A DNA stretch of 64,000 nucleotides from NCBI GenBank assembly GCA_937925685.1, contig CALAMI010000015.1, positions 168,911 through 232,910 on the forward strand, written 5' to 3'. The notes beneath the pieces are model-generated. The model did no database searches, was not told where the DNA came from, and saw only the letters and a list, made by a program, of their open reading frames with translations. A program made the position numbers and the translations under genes. The first letter of the stretch is position 1, and each line of letters starts with the position of its first letter. The DNA is from Candidatus Binatia bacterium (lineage in GTDB: Bacteria; Desulfobacterota; Binatia; HRBIN30). Shown one piece after another: positions 1-6,988 of the stretch.

Positions 1-515
1 TTGGCTGAGACTTACACGTTGAGCTGACGTCAACGTCTCTGCTGGTATTTCGACTCGCTCCTCATCGGCACCCGTTGGGCAGCCATTAACGCCTAGGCCT
101 TCCCCGGAATCTTCCCATCTTCGGTCGCACATTACCGTGCCGAAGAGCGGGATCGGCTGAGTCTTCTTCTCCATTTCTCGATCGGACGTGTCAGCACAGG
201 CTCTGCGGTTTCAAGAGCTGGGCTTCCGGAGCAAACCGGCCTCGCGATGCCGCTGGCTTGTCGGCGTAGCACGATACGCACGAATCTTTCTGAGAACGGA
301 AGAGGCCCAGCCTTGCCGCAGCTCGCTTTTCTTTAAGTGCCTGATGTCGTCACGCGCGGCGTTGCAGACCGACACGTTTCCGTTCCCTTGAACCCGTGGA
401 TCCGTGGGGGGGCGTCGCTGCTGGCTCTCCAATTTTGTTAGCAACAATCCCCTACACGGTGCTTCGGTCAATGGCCCACTCCCACCAACCACACCCGACC
501 AAGCGCTTCCACGAC
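1..515. other. left-edge stretch without a recognisable gene
   Basis: No reading frame here resembles a known protein. A 93-codon minus-strand frame (211-492) and a 67-codon plus-strand frame (188-391) exist but look like chance open frames in GC-rich DNA. A 7-bp inverted repeat, ACGTTGA / TCAACGT at 16-22 and 30-36, is the only clear structure; it could be an operator or part of a terminator, without further support. I see no tRNA cloverleaf or repeat array. Confidence 0.5.
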
Positions 516-1118
516 CTAACCTTCAGTGCGCTGCAGAAGGGAGACACGGATCTGGTTCCGCCAACCGCGGTGCAAAGGATGCCGCATCCATTCCGTGCTC
601 GTCAACGAGTAATAAAGGAACCGCAGCCGGCCCGTCGCGTCCTCCCGGCCGCTCCCCAGGGTAAACTCTCTACGCATGGCCAATTTCTCCAACGTACGGA
701 AAGACCGGCGGTTATCAGGGGCACATCGCGCCTCGACACGCCGGAGGTGCTCGATCCGGAATGCATAGTACAAAAGCCCTGCTCCAGCTTCTACGTTGTA
801 GCCCTGTCCCCAAAAGGGTCGTGCAAGGACGTAACCCATCTCGGCAACAGCATCGACACGGCTGGTAACCCGCAGCTCAACAGTACCGATGACACGTCTC
901 TGCTCAGTGAGCTCTACCGCAAAGGTGATCCCTTGCCAGTATGCCGACTGGGTACGTTCGATAAAGGCCAGACTGTCTTGAATCGAACGGTGGCACTGCC
1001 AATCGACGAACTTCGTGACGCACAGGTCACTAGCATACGCGAACACGTCAGGTGCATCCGCCGCCACTAACGCGCGTAACCGCAAGCGAGGCAAATGGAG
1101 TTCGCACTGCGGCTGCAT
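516..1118 (-). CDS. GNAT-family N-acetyltransferase (RimJ/RimL type)
   Basis: A 200-residue protein with the layout of RimJ/RimL-like acetyltransferases, which move an acetyl group from acetyl-CoA to an amino group of a protein N-terminus or small molecule. The start (LPRLRLRALVAADAPDVFAY) matches the usual 'T-x-R-L-x-L-R' opening, the middle has IGTVELRV and AEMGYVLARPFWGQGY, which is the acetyl-CoA binding region with a Q/G-x-G turn, and RRVEARCAPDNRRSFRTLEK is the typical late helix carrying the N-x-x-S motif. It follows asd with a 9-base gap on the same strand, so the two are probably co-transcribed. No good Shine-Dalgarno precedes the ATG, as expected for a coupled gene. The substrate cannot be read from sequence. 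Confidence 0.85.
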   Translation of the reverse strand: MQPQCELHLPRLRLRALVAADAPDVFAYASDLCVTKFVDWQCHRSIQDSLAFIERTQSAYWQGITFAVELTEQRRVIGTVELRVTSRVDAVAEMGYVLARPFWGQGYNVEAGAGLLYYAFRIEHLRRVEARCAPDNRRSFRTLEKLAMRREFTLGSGREDATGRLRFLYYSLTSTEWMRHPLHRGWRNQIRVSLLQRTEG

Positions 1119-1127
1119 CGAAAGCAG

Positions 1128-2207
1128 TTAGAGGTAATTCTCCGCCGCCAGGTACTCAGCGATCAACACTGCGCCCTTTGCCGCTCCCATCTTGGTGTTG
1201 TGCGACAACAGAACGTACTTAAACCCGCGCGGCAAAGCGGCATCCTCGCGAATGCGTCCGACATGTGTGGTCATGCCACCGTCAGCATCGCGGTCCAAGC
1301 GAGGCTGCGGCCGGAAAGGATCGTCATGGACGGTAATCATTCTTTGCGGCGCCGATGGCAATCCAAGACGGATGAAGTCCTGCCCAAACTCGCGCAGACG
1401 CGCGGCGAATTCGCCGACAGACGTCGCACGTTCTAAAGAAACGAACACCGACTCCGTATGCCCCTCGATGACCGACGCGCGCGTACACGTGGCACTTACA
1501 GGAAAGGGAGCTGCGGCAATCCCTCCCTCGACCAGCCGGCCAAGGATCTTCCCGGTTTCGCGCGCAACCTTTTCCTCTTCCCCGACGATGTAGGGGATGA
1601 TGTTGTCCACAATGTCGAGCGCCAAAACTCCAGGCGACCGCCCTGCACCGGAAATCCCTTGCAGGGAAGTCATGAGCACTCGTTCGATGCCAAAGCAGTC
1701 GAGCAATGGCTTCAGTGTAATCACCAAGCCCGTAGTGGTGCAGTTCGGCAAAGGAGTAATGAATCCCTGCCAACCTCGACGTTTTCGTTGAATCTCGAGG
1801 AGATGGGCGTGCTCAAGATTGACTCCAGGCACAAGGATTGGCACGTCGTCTTCGTAACGGAAGGCGGAGGCGGTGCTGATCACCGGGGTTGTGCGGGCAA
1901 ACTCTGGCTCGAGGATGCGCGCGACATCTGATTCCACACAGCTAAACACGACGTCGATCCCTCGAAGGTTTAAGGTCGCGGCGTTGTGCACGGGCAAGCG
2001 CAAAACCTTATCGCTCGGCTCCTGCGCGCACCACCAACGGCGTGCACCCGTCTTCTCGTCCCGGATGGCATCCGCATACGTTTTACCAGCCGAACGCTCC
2101 GATGCCGCCAACAAGGCAATATCAAACCAAGGGTGGTCTTGCAGAGCTACAACAGCCTGTTGCCCGGCAATCCCTGTTGCTCCCACAACGGCGACTCGTT
2201 TCTTCAT
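1128..2207 (-). CDS. asd: aspartate-semialdehyde dehydrogenase, archaeal/fungal type
   Basis: 359 residues. Reduces aspartyl-4-phosphate to aspartate-4-semialdehyde with NADPH, the branch point to lysine/diaminopimelate, threonine and methionine. The N-terminus has the NADP-binding VGATGIAGQQ (residues 8-17). The catalytic cysteine lies in PNCTTTG (C156) and the acid/base histidine in VIEGHTE (H250); SGAGRSPG and the IPYIVGEEEK segment are typical of the archaeal/yeast subfamily rather than the usual proteobacterial one. The frame is open well upstream to 2690, inside the divergent ABC gene; I chose ATG 2207 because the protein family begins there and GAGGG lies about 10 bases upstream. The start is divergent from the ABC operon at 2310. 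Confidence 0.93.
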   Translation of the reverse strand: MKKRVAVVGATGIAGQQAVVALQDHPWFDIALLAASERSAGKTYADAIRDEKTGARRWWCAQEPSDKVLRLPVHNAATLNLRGIDVVFSCVESDVARILEPEFARTTPVISTASAFRYEDDVPILVPGVNLEHAHLLEIQRKRRGWQGFITPLPNCTTTGLVITLKPLLDCFGIERVLMTSLQGISGAGRSPGVLALDIVDNIIPYIVGEEEKVARETGKILGRLVEGGIAAAPFPVSATCTRASVIEGHTESVFVSLERATSVGEFAARLREFGQDFIRLGLPSAPQRMITVHDDPFRPQPRLDRDADGGMTTHVGRIREDAALPRGFKYVLLSHNTKMGAAKGAVLIAEYLAAENYL

Positions 2208-2226
2208 CCTCGAACCCTCAAGCGCG

Positions 2227-2255
2227 GTATTAAGCGGGGCCACAAACATGGTCAA
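2227..2255 (-). promoter_or_regulatory. candidate sigma-70 promoter of asd
   Basis: Reading the minus strand, TTGACC (2255-2250) is followed after exactly 17 bases by TAATAC (2232-2227). The -35 box matches consensus at five of six positions; the -10 box is weaker. Transcription would start near 2220 and give a short leader of about a dozen bases that still contains the GAGGG ribosome site ahead of ATG 2207. Position and spacing are seen; function is inferred. Confidence 0.4.
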
Positions 2256-2309
2256 CGATATTACCCGTGCGTTGTCGATTTCTCTTAGCTCGACTAGCAT
2301 CGTAAGGCT

Positions 2310-3269
2310 ATGATCCAGGCTCACCGCTTGACCAAGCGATTCGGCTCTTTCACGGCCATCGCTGAGGTATCCTTCCGCGTCGAGGAGGGTGAGATTGTGG
2401 GTTTTCTCGGCCCAAACGGTGCCGGCAAAAGCACCACGATGAGAATTCTCGGTGGAGTCTTTCCACCCACAGCCGGATACGCACGCGTAGCAGGTTACGA
2501 TGTGGTCGATGATTCCCTCAGAGCCCGGCAAGCGATCGGCTATTTCCCTGAACGCGTTGCCTTGTACACAGACATGACGGTGCGAGAATACCTTGGTTAT
2601 GTCGCAGACATGAAACACGTGCCAGCCAAGGAGCAGGCCCGGGAGATCGCGCGGGTGATGGACCGCTGCGGGGTGACCCACATGGGGCACCGACTAATCG
2701 GCACGCTATCTAAGGGTTACCGCCAGCGCGTTGGCATTGCACAAGCTCTTTTAGGGCAACCGAAAGTTCTCATCCTGGATGAACCCACGGCCGGACTCGA
2801 TCCAGAGCAGGTTACCGAGGTGCGGAAACTCATCCGCGAACTGCGAGGACACAGCACGGTGATTTTGTCGACCCACATCTTGCCGGAAGTCGAGGCCACG
2901 TGCGATCGTGTGCTCATCATCAATCAAGGCCGGCTCCTCGCCGTCGACACCCCAAGGAACTTGAATCGTCGGCTCCGGCAGCTCTCTCAAATTCACGTGG
3001 AGGCGCAAGCGCCTCTGGTCTCTCTTCTCGAAACCTTGCGACAGATCGATGGCGTGGTTCGTGTCGAGGCGACGCACACGGACCACAACGTCGTGGCAGT
3101 GACCGTCTTGACCGACCCGACCAAGGACCTTCGCGGTGTCATCGCCGAACGCGTTGTACGTCAGGGATGGCCACTGCTCGAAATTCGACCCGTACAGCTC
3201 AGCCTCGAAGACATTTTCCTGGAGCTTGTGCATCGGCCCGATGAAGTTTCGGTCAACCCAGGGGGTTAG
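2310..3269 (+). CDS. ABC transporter ATP-binding protein, GldA-like
   Basis: 319-residue ATPase of an ABC-2 type exporter. Walker A GPNGAGKST is at residues 34-42, the signature LSKGYRQR at about 133, Walker B VLILDEPTAGLDP at about 152-164, and the switch histidine in STHIL follows. After the roughly 230-residue nucleotide-binding domain comes a C-terminal extension ending in SLEDIFLELVH, usual for GldA/NosF/CcmA-type ATPases. It is the first gene of a four-gene plus-strand operon with an integral membrane permease, a GldG-like protein and a DUF4340-like protein. In Bacteroidetes the GldAFG set is needed for gliding, but the same set is widespread in non-gliders and its substrate is unknown, so I do not transfer the gliding function. 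Confidence 0.92.
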   Translation: MIQAHRLTKRFGSFTAIAEVSFRVEEGEIVGFLGPNGAGKSTTMRILGGVFPPTAGYARVAGYDVVDDSLRARQAIGYFPERVALYTDMTVREYLGYVADMKHVPAKEQAREIARVMDRCGVTHMGHRLIGTLSKGYRQRVGIAQALLGQPKVLILDEPTAGLDPEQVTEVRKLIRELRGHSTVILSTHILPEVEATCDRVLIINQGRLLAVDTPRNLNRRLRQLSQIHVEAQAPLVSLLETLRQIDGVVRVEATHTDHNVVAVTVLTDPTKDLRGVIAERVVRQGWPLLEIRPVQLSLEDIFLELVHRPDEVSVNPGG

Positions 3270-3271
3270 CC

Positions 3272-4024
3272 GTGAAGACCACTCTGACGATTTGCAAGCG
3301 AGAGCTGCGCGCCTATTTTGGCTCGTACATCGCCTATGTACTCACGGCGCTGTTTCTGCTCCTGACTGGGGGCTTCTTTTACAGTTGGCTACGATATTTC
3401 ATTTTATTCGGTGGCTACGTGCTTCCGAGCGGGCTGTGGCAGCAAGTCTTTCTCGACATGCGTTACTGCGCCATGATCGTGCTTCCCCTGGTCACCATGC
3501 GCCTTTTCGCCGAGGAGAAAAAGCTCGGCACGATCGAGCTACTTTGGACCTACCCAGTACGGGATCTCGAGGTTGTGCTCGGAAAATTTCTCGGGGCATG
3601 GTTGTTCTATGTGTTCATGTTAGTTCCCACTGCGGTTGCCCCGCTAGTATTTTACACGTTTTACCAGTTTGACCTGGGCCCGTTTCTCACCGGTTACTTT
3701 GGCGTACTCCTCCTAGGAACCGCCTTTATCGCGTGTGGGATGTTCGTATCCTCGCTCACGGAAAACCAAGTGGTGAGCGCCATGGGTACGTACGGAATTT
3801 TGATCACCTTCTGGTACATTACGTGGAACGAGTCGGTTGCCAGCGTGGCAGTCATCGAGGGCTTACTAAAAGTTTCCTTGTTCGACCGTTTTTTGAACTT
3901 CGCCCGTGGCGTGGTGGATACGCAGGACATTGTGTTTTTCGTACTGTTTGTGCTGTACTTTTTATTCCTCACGCTCGCCTCGCTAGACGCTCGCAAGTGG
4001 CGCGGAGTAGGAGCGGCTTCGTGA
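3272..4024 (+). CDS. ABC-2 type permease, GldF-like
   Basis: 250 residues with six likely membrane segments, for example SYIAYVLTALFLLLTGGFFY near the start and VFFVLFVLYFLFLTLASL near the end. The sequence LFAEEKKLGTIELLWTYPV, after the second hydrophobic segment, is a hallmark of ABC-2 permeases of the GldF family. It begins with GTG 3272, two bases after the ATPase stop, behind a purine-rich AGGGGG. Its TGA stop overlaps the GTG start of the next gene (GTGA at 4021-4024), so permease and GldG-like protein are probably made in equal amounts and form one complex with the ATPase at 2310. Confidence 0.9.
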   Translation: MKTTLTICKRELRAYFGSYIAYVLTALFLLLTGGFFYSWLRYFILFGGYVLPSGLWQQVFLDMRYCAMIVLPLVTMRLFAEEKKLGTIELLWTYPVRDLEVVLGKFLGAWLFYVFMLVPTAVAPLVFYTFYQFDLGPFLTGYFGVLLLGTAFIACGMFVSSLTENQVVSAMGTYGILITFWYITWNESVASVAVIEGLLKVSLFDRFLNFARGVVDTQDIVFFVLFVLYFLFLTLASLDARKWRGVGAAS

Positions 4025-5415
4025 CGTTCCGTAGCAATCAGAGCATCGTGCATGTGATACAACTCACCATCCAAATTCTGGTTCTCGGAGCGCTGTTCAC
4101 GTTCTTGCTTTTACTTGCCGAGCGTCACAATCGGCGTTTGGACTTCAGCCCAACCCAGCAATTTCTCTTGTCCGATGCAGCCCAAAAAGTGGCTCAAAGC
4201 GTGACGCAAGAGGTAGAAATCATTGCCTTTTACACCCCGGACGAGCCTGGGCAGCGGCGCGCTTTGTTTGACACGCTTCAGCTCTTCCACAAGGCCAACC
4301 CGAGAATTCGGTATCAGTTGGTCGACCTCAATCGGTCTCCTGGCATGGCACAAAAGTACAGGGTGAACAACGCCGGTGCCGGCGTCCTCGTGCAAAACGA
4401 ACGCACTGAACAAATTCAGTTTGTGGATGAAGAGGGGATCACGAGCGCTTTAATTCGGCTCACCCGTCAGAGTGAGCGCAAGGTATGTTTTATTACCGGG
4501 CACGGGGAGCATTCTCCTTTCGATACCGACGAGCGTCGTGGGTACACCGAGGTCGCCAAGGCGCTAGAACGGGAAGGCTTTACCATCCAAGAACTCCATC
4601 TGATTCCCCAAGAAGGAGTGCCTGAGGATTGTCGGGTGGTGGTGCTTGCTGGCCCGACTAAGGACTTTTTACCGGGGGAATTGACAAGCCTTGAATTGTT
4701 TCTGGTGGCTGGGGGTCAAGTGCTCCTTTTGATCGACCCCGGGGCCCCTGCTAGCGTGACCAATTTTCTTGAGCGGCTTGGAGCAAGGGCGGGAAACGAC
4801 GTCGTCCTCGATGAGCGCAACCGCCTCATGGGGACTGACGCTTCCATGCTTCACGTCCCCGTCTTTAACAAAAGTATTTTTCGGACAGAACTGGAAACCG
4901 CAGTCTTTCCGGTGGCACGCACCATCCTACCCACGGATGAGGGAGATCGTTCTGGGCGGGTCAAGGTGCTGGCTCTAAGTAGTCCAGACAGTTGGGCCTA
5001 CGTAGAGGGCGGAAAGCTACCGGGCCGTGACGCTCGTTTTCGGCGGGACAAGGATCAGCCTGGTCCTCTGCCCGTGGGGGTTTACGTTGAGGTGCCTGGA
5101 AATGGGCAAGACTCTGCCCCGCGCCAACCTGGCCGTTTGATCGCTTTTGGGGATTCCGACTTTGCCACGAACCTTGCTTTAAACTGGCGTGGCAACAAGG
5201 ATGTTTTTTTAAACAGCGTAGCGTTGCTCGCGGAGGATCCAACACTAATCGCCGTTCGCCGCAAGGGCCTGCCACGCGGTTCGATCTCCCCCATTTACCT
5301 GACCGAGTCTCAAGACAACGTCGTGTTTTGGATAGCCGTGGTGGCGGTTCCGGCCACAGTGGCCACCGTTGGCTTGTTCGTAGCCGGAGCTCGGCGACGC
5401 CGTGGAAGCCGATAA
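4021..5415 (+). CDS. GldG-like ABC transporter auxiliary membrane protein
   Basis: 464 residues, periplasm-facing protein of the GldG family (ABC-type uncharacterised transport system domain). An N-terminal membrane anchor (IQLTIQILVLGALFTFLLLL) is followed by a soluble domain with VSFYTP-like VEIIAFYTPDEPGQRRA, then FITGHGEHSPF and LLIDPGAPA, and a C-terminal membrane segment before the basic tail GARRRRGSR. The frame is open upstream from 3733 but that part overlaps the permease; GTG 4021 gives a GTGA overlap with the permease stop. The role is unknown; in gliding bacteria GldF/GldG form the membrane part of the transporter. The gene end overlaps the region of the next start by a few bases only if the GTG at 5402 is used. 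Confidence 0.88.
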   Translation: MTFRSNQSIVHVIQLTIQILVLGALFTFLLLLAERHNRRLDFSPTQQFLLSDAAQKVAQSVTQEVEIIAFYTPDEPGQRRALFDTLQLFHKANPRIRYQLVDLNRSPGMAQKYRVNNAGAGVLVQNERTEQIQFVDEEGITSALIRLTRQSERKVCFITGHGEHSPFDTDERRGYTEVAKALEREGFTIQELHLIPQEGVPEDCRVVVLAGPTKDFLPGELTSLELFLVAGGQVLLLIDPGAPASVTNFLERLGARAGNDVVLDERNRLMGTDASMLHVPVFNKSIFRTELETAVFPVARTILPTDEGDRSGRVKVLALSSPDSWAYVEGGKLPGRDARFRRDKDQPGPLPVGVYVEVPGNGQDSAPRQPGRLIAFGDSDFATNLALNWRGNKDVFLNSVALLAEDPTLIAVRRKGLPRGSISPIYLTESQDNVVFWIAVVAVPATVATVGLFVAGARRRRGSR

Positions 5416-5416
5416 C

Positions 5417-5989
5417 ATGGGTTGGAAGTTTACAATCGCGACTACGGGACTACTGCTTTTGGTGGTTCTTCTGTATTACCTCGACACCACCCCTTCGCCA
5501 CCGCCGAGGCGAGTCGGCCTGCCCACCGGCCCTACACCGCAAGGACCTGCACCGTCCGGAACTCCGCTTGTGGTGGCGGATCCTCAGAAGATCTACCGGC
5601 TCCTTGTCACGCTGGACGGCGTCGAGCGCATGACCGAACGGATCAACGGCACCTGGGTTGGCACCGACCGAGCGGAACTAATCGAGGAGTTTGTCCGCGA
5701 TCTGACTCGTCTTGGTCCTTTGGAAACCATCGAGGTGGATGCTGACCGACTGTCCGAGTTTGGCTTCTTGCCGCCTCGTGGACGCATCGAGCTTTACCTG
5801 GAGGGCCAAACATCTCCCGTCGTCTTCGAGGTGGGCCTACTGAATCCCCCGGGCACCGCGCTTTATCTACGCGTCCCCCCATCGCGCCAGATCCTCCTCG
5901 TTGGATCTTTGATTGATTGGGAACTTCAACGTACCGTGCGACTCCTCTCGGCCACACCCGGAACGCAACCAACCCCAGGGCAATCCTAA
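5417..5989 (+). CDS. DUF4340-like membrane-anchored protein
   Basis: 190 residues. A single N-terminal membrane anchor (FTIATTGLLLLVVLLYYL) and a proline-rich linker (TTPSPPPRRVGLPTGPTPQG) precede a domain of about 120 residues with repeated halves of the form found in DUF4340 proteins (KIYRLLVTLDGVERMTERIN, LETIEVDADRLSEFGF). DUF4340 proteins commonly sit directly behind GldG-like genes, as here. I use ATG 5417 with GGAAG 8 bases upstream; a GTG at 5402 in the same frame would overlap the GldG-like gene. It is shorter than most DUF4340 proteins, which carry two or three such units. Probable partner of the transporter; function unknown. Confidence 0.75.
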   Translation: MGWKFTIATTGLLLLVVLLYYLDTTPSPPPRRVGLPTGPTPQGPAPSGTPLVVADPQKIYRLLVTLDGVERMTERINGTWVGTDRAELIEEFVRDLTRLGPLETIEVDADRLSEFGFLPPRGRIELYLEGQTSPVVFEVGLLNPPGTALYLRVPPSRQILLVGSLIDWELQRTVRLLSATPGTQPTPGQS

Positions 5990-6011
5990 AGAACCGTCCG
6001 CCCAGGGAGTG

Positions 6012-6031
6012 CGACGGTCCGGGGGCCGTCG
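6012..6031 (+). terminator. weak hairpin after the ABC operon
   Basis: CGACGG and CCGTCG (6012-6017 and 6026-6031) form a 6-bp stem with a GC-rich loop, 22 bases after the stop of the DUF4340-like gene. There is no T-run behind it, so if it terminates at all it would be a weak or Rho-assisted site. Confidence 0.25.
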
Positions 6032-6132
6032 GTTGCACAACGCTGTATCGGAGGGCACTACGCGGACCGCAAACCGGTGCACAACCGAGCGCACCCCGAA
6101 GCCCGGCGCCTGAATGGACTTGAATTGACGAC

Positions 6133-6169
6133 CTTCAAACTCCATAATTGCGGCCGTCGGAGTTTGAAG
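6133..6169 (+). promoter_or_regulatory. hairpin covering the ribosome binding site of the 6170 gene
   Basis: CTTCAAACTCC (6133-6143) and GGAGTTTGAAG (6159-6169) are perfect 11-bp inverted repeats separated by 15 bases. The right arm touches the ATG at 6170 and contains the GGAG that would serve as Shine-Dalgarno, 7 bases from the start codon. Folded RNA would hide the ribosome site. As DNA it could equally be a dyad operator for an autoregulator. Sequence is directly seen; the regulatory role is inference. Confidence 0.5.
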
Positions 6170-6439
6170 ATGGCTACTAAGAAGAAGTTGGATCTTAAAA
6201 CATTGAAAAAGGTGCACATCGAAGTAGGGGGTAAACGGGTGGTGGCGTGGCAGCCTAAGGACCCAGCTCTTCAGAACTTGGGGCGGTGGACCGACCCCCA
6301 AGCCCTTTTACGTCGTATGTACGAACAGCAAAATCCCGAGGAAACCATGGAAAGCCTGGGACCAGGGAGGCACTGGCAAGCCACGTGGAAGGGCCGTTTC
6401 AGCCCCTCCACGAAGCAGAAGAGCCGTACTACCGCGTAA
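6170..6439 (+). CDS. small lysine-rich protein of unknown function
   Basis: 89 residues from ATG 6170 (MATKKKLDLKTLKKVHIEVG). The N-terminus is strongly basic, the middle reads KRVVAWQPKDPALQNLGRW and the tail is again basic (FSPSTKQKSRTTA). No signal peptide, membrane segment or known domain is visible. The frame could be longer upstream (6077) but GGAG sits at the right distance before 6170. It lies alone on the plus strand between the ABC operon and convergent yqeY. The +1 frame after about 6390 continues as PLHEAEEPYYRVRFTIAEGG to 6486, which also looks protein-like, so a frameshift (natural or sequencing) near the end cannot be excluded. Confidence 0.5.
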   Translation: MATKKKLDLKTLKKVHIEVGGKRVVAWQPKDPALQNLGRWTDPQALLRRMYEQQNPEETMESLGPGRHWQATWKGRFSPSTKQKSRTTA

Positions 6440-6511
6440 GGTTCACGATCGCGGAGGGTGGGCATTCATTTTCTCTGCCACTGTGAACAGAGTTCTGGCG
6501 CAAGAGAAGAG

Positions 6512-6955
6512 TTAGCCTTGCGCTCCTAGCTTCTTCACCATCTCGCTTGCCAGTTTGCCGTCAAATCGGCCCGCGAACCGCTCGCGCAACTTCGCCATGA
6601 TCGGTCCGATTTGGTAGCCACCTACCTCTTGAGCAATATTCCGAATCGCAAACTCTAGCTCTTGCGAGGAAAGTTGCTGCGGCAGGTAAGCCTCAAGAAT
6701 TTCTTTTTCGCGCTCGTTTTTGTCCACCAAGTCCTGGCGGTTTGCTTGACGAGCAAATTGTGCGGCTTCCGCGCGCTGGTTCAACTCCTTGCGCAGGATC
6801 TGAACAATGTCACTCTCGCTCAAGGTGGGAACTATCTTTTCTACCTTCAAGTTCTTGATCGCTGTAAGCACGTCGCGCAGCACCGACACCCTTAGCTTGT
6901 CCCCCGATTTCATGGCGGCCCGCAAATCGGTCTGCAACTGCTCTTCGCTCGGCAT
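6512..6955 (-). CDS. GatB/YqeY domain protein
   Basis: 147 residues, the normal length for stand-alone YqeY proteins. Domain features: LQTDLRAAMKSGDKLRVSVL at the N-terminus, AAQFARQANRQDLVDKNERE in the middle and EILEAYLPQQLSSQEL, then the C-terminal helical part GPIMAKLRERFAGRFDGKLA. This fold is shared with the tail of GatB and contacts tRNA in the amidotransferase; the role of free YqeY is not firmly established. It is transcribed towards the plus-strand small gene (convergent end) and its start is 33 bases after the FG-GAP gene stop, so it may be transcribed with it. Confidence 0.9.
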   Translation of the reverse strand: MPSEEQLQTDLRAAMKSGDKLRVSVLRDVLTAIKNLKVEKIVPTLSESDIVQILRKELNQRAEAAQFARQANRQDLVDKNEREKEILEAYLPQQLSSQELEFAIRNIAQEVGGYQIGPIMAKLRERFAGRFDGKLASEMVKKLGAQG

Positions 6956-6988
6956 TCTCTTACTCAGTGTCTGTCTCCGTCGAAACGC

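Noticed and set aside
2272..2300. TTGTCG-17-TAGCAT promoter-like pair for the ABC operon
   Set aside because: Spacing is right, but transcription would start about 3 bases before the ATG at 2310, leaving no ribosome site; kept out of the list.
6498..6523. 7-bp inverted repeat GCGCAAG/CTTGCGC between the small gene and yqeY
   Set aside because: It overlaps the yqeY stop and has no T-run on either strand; too weak to call a bidirectional terminator.
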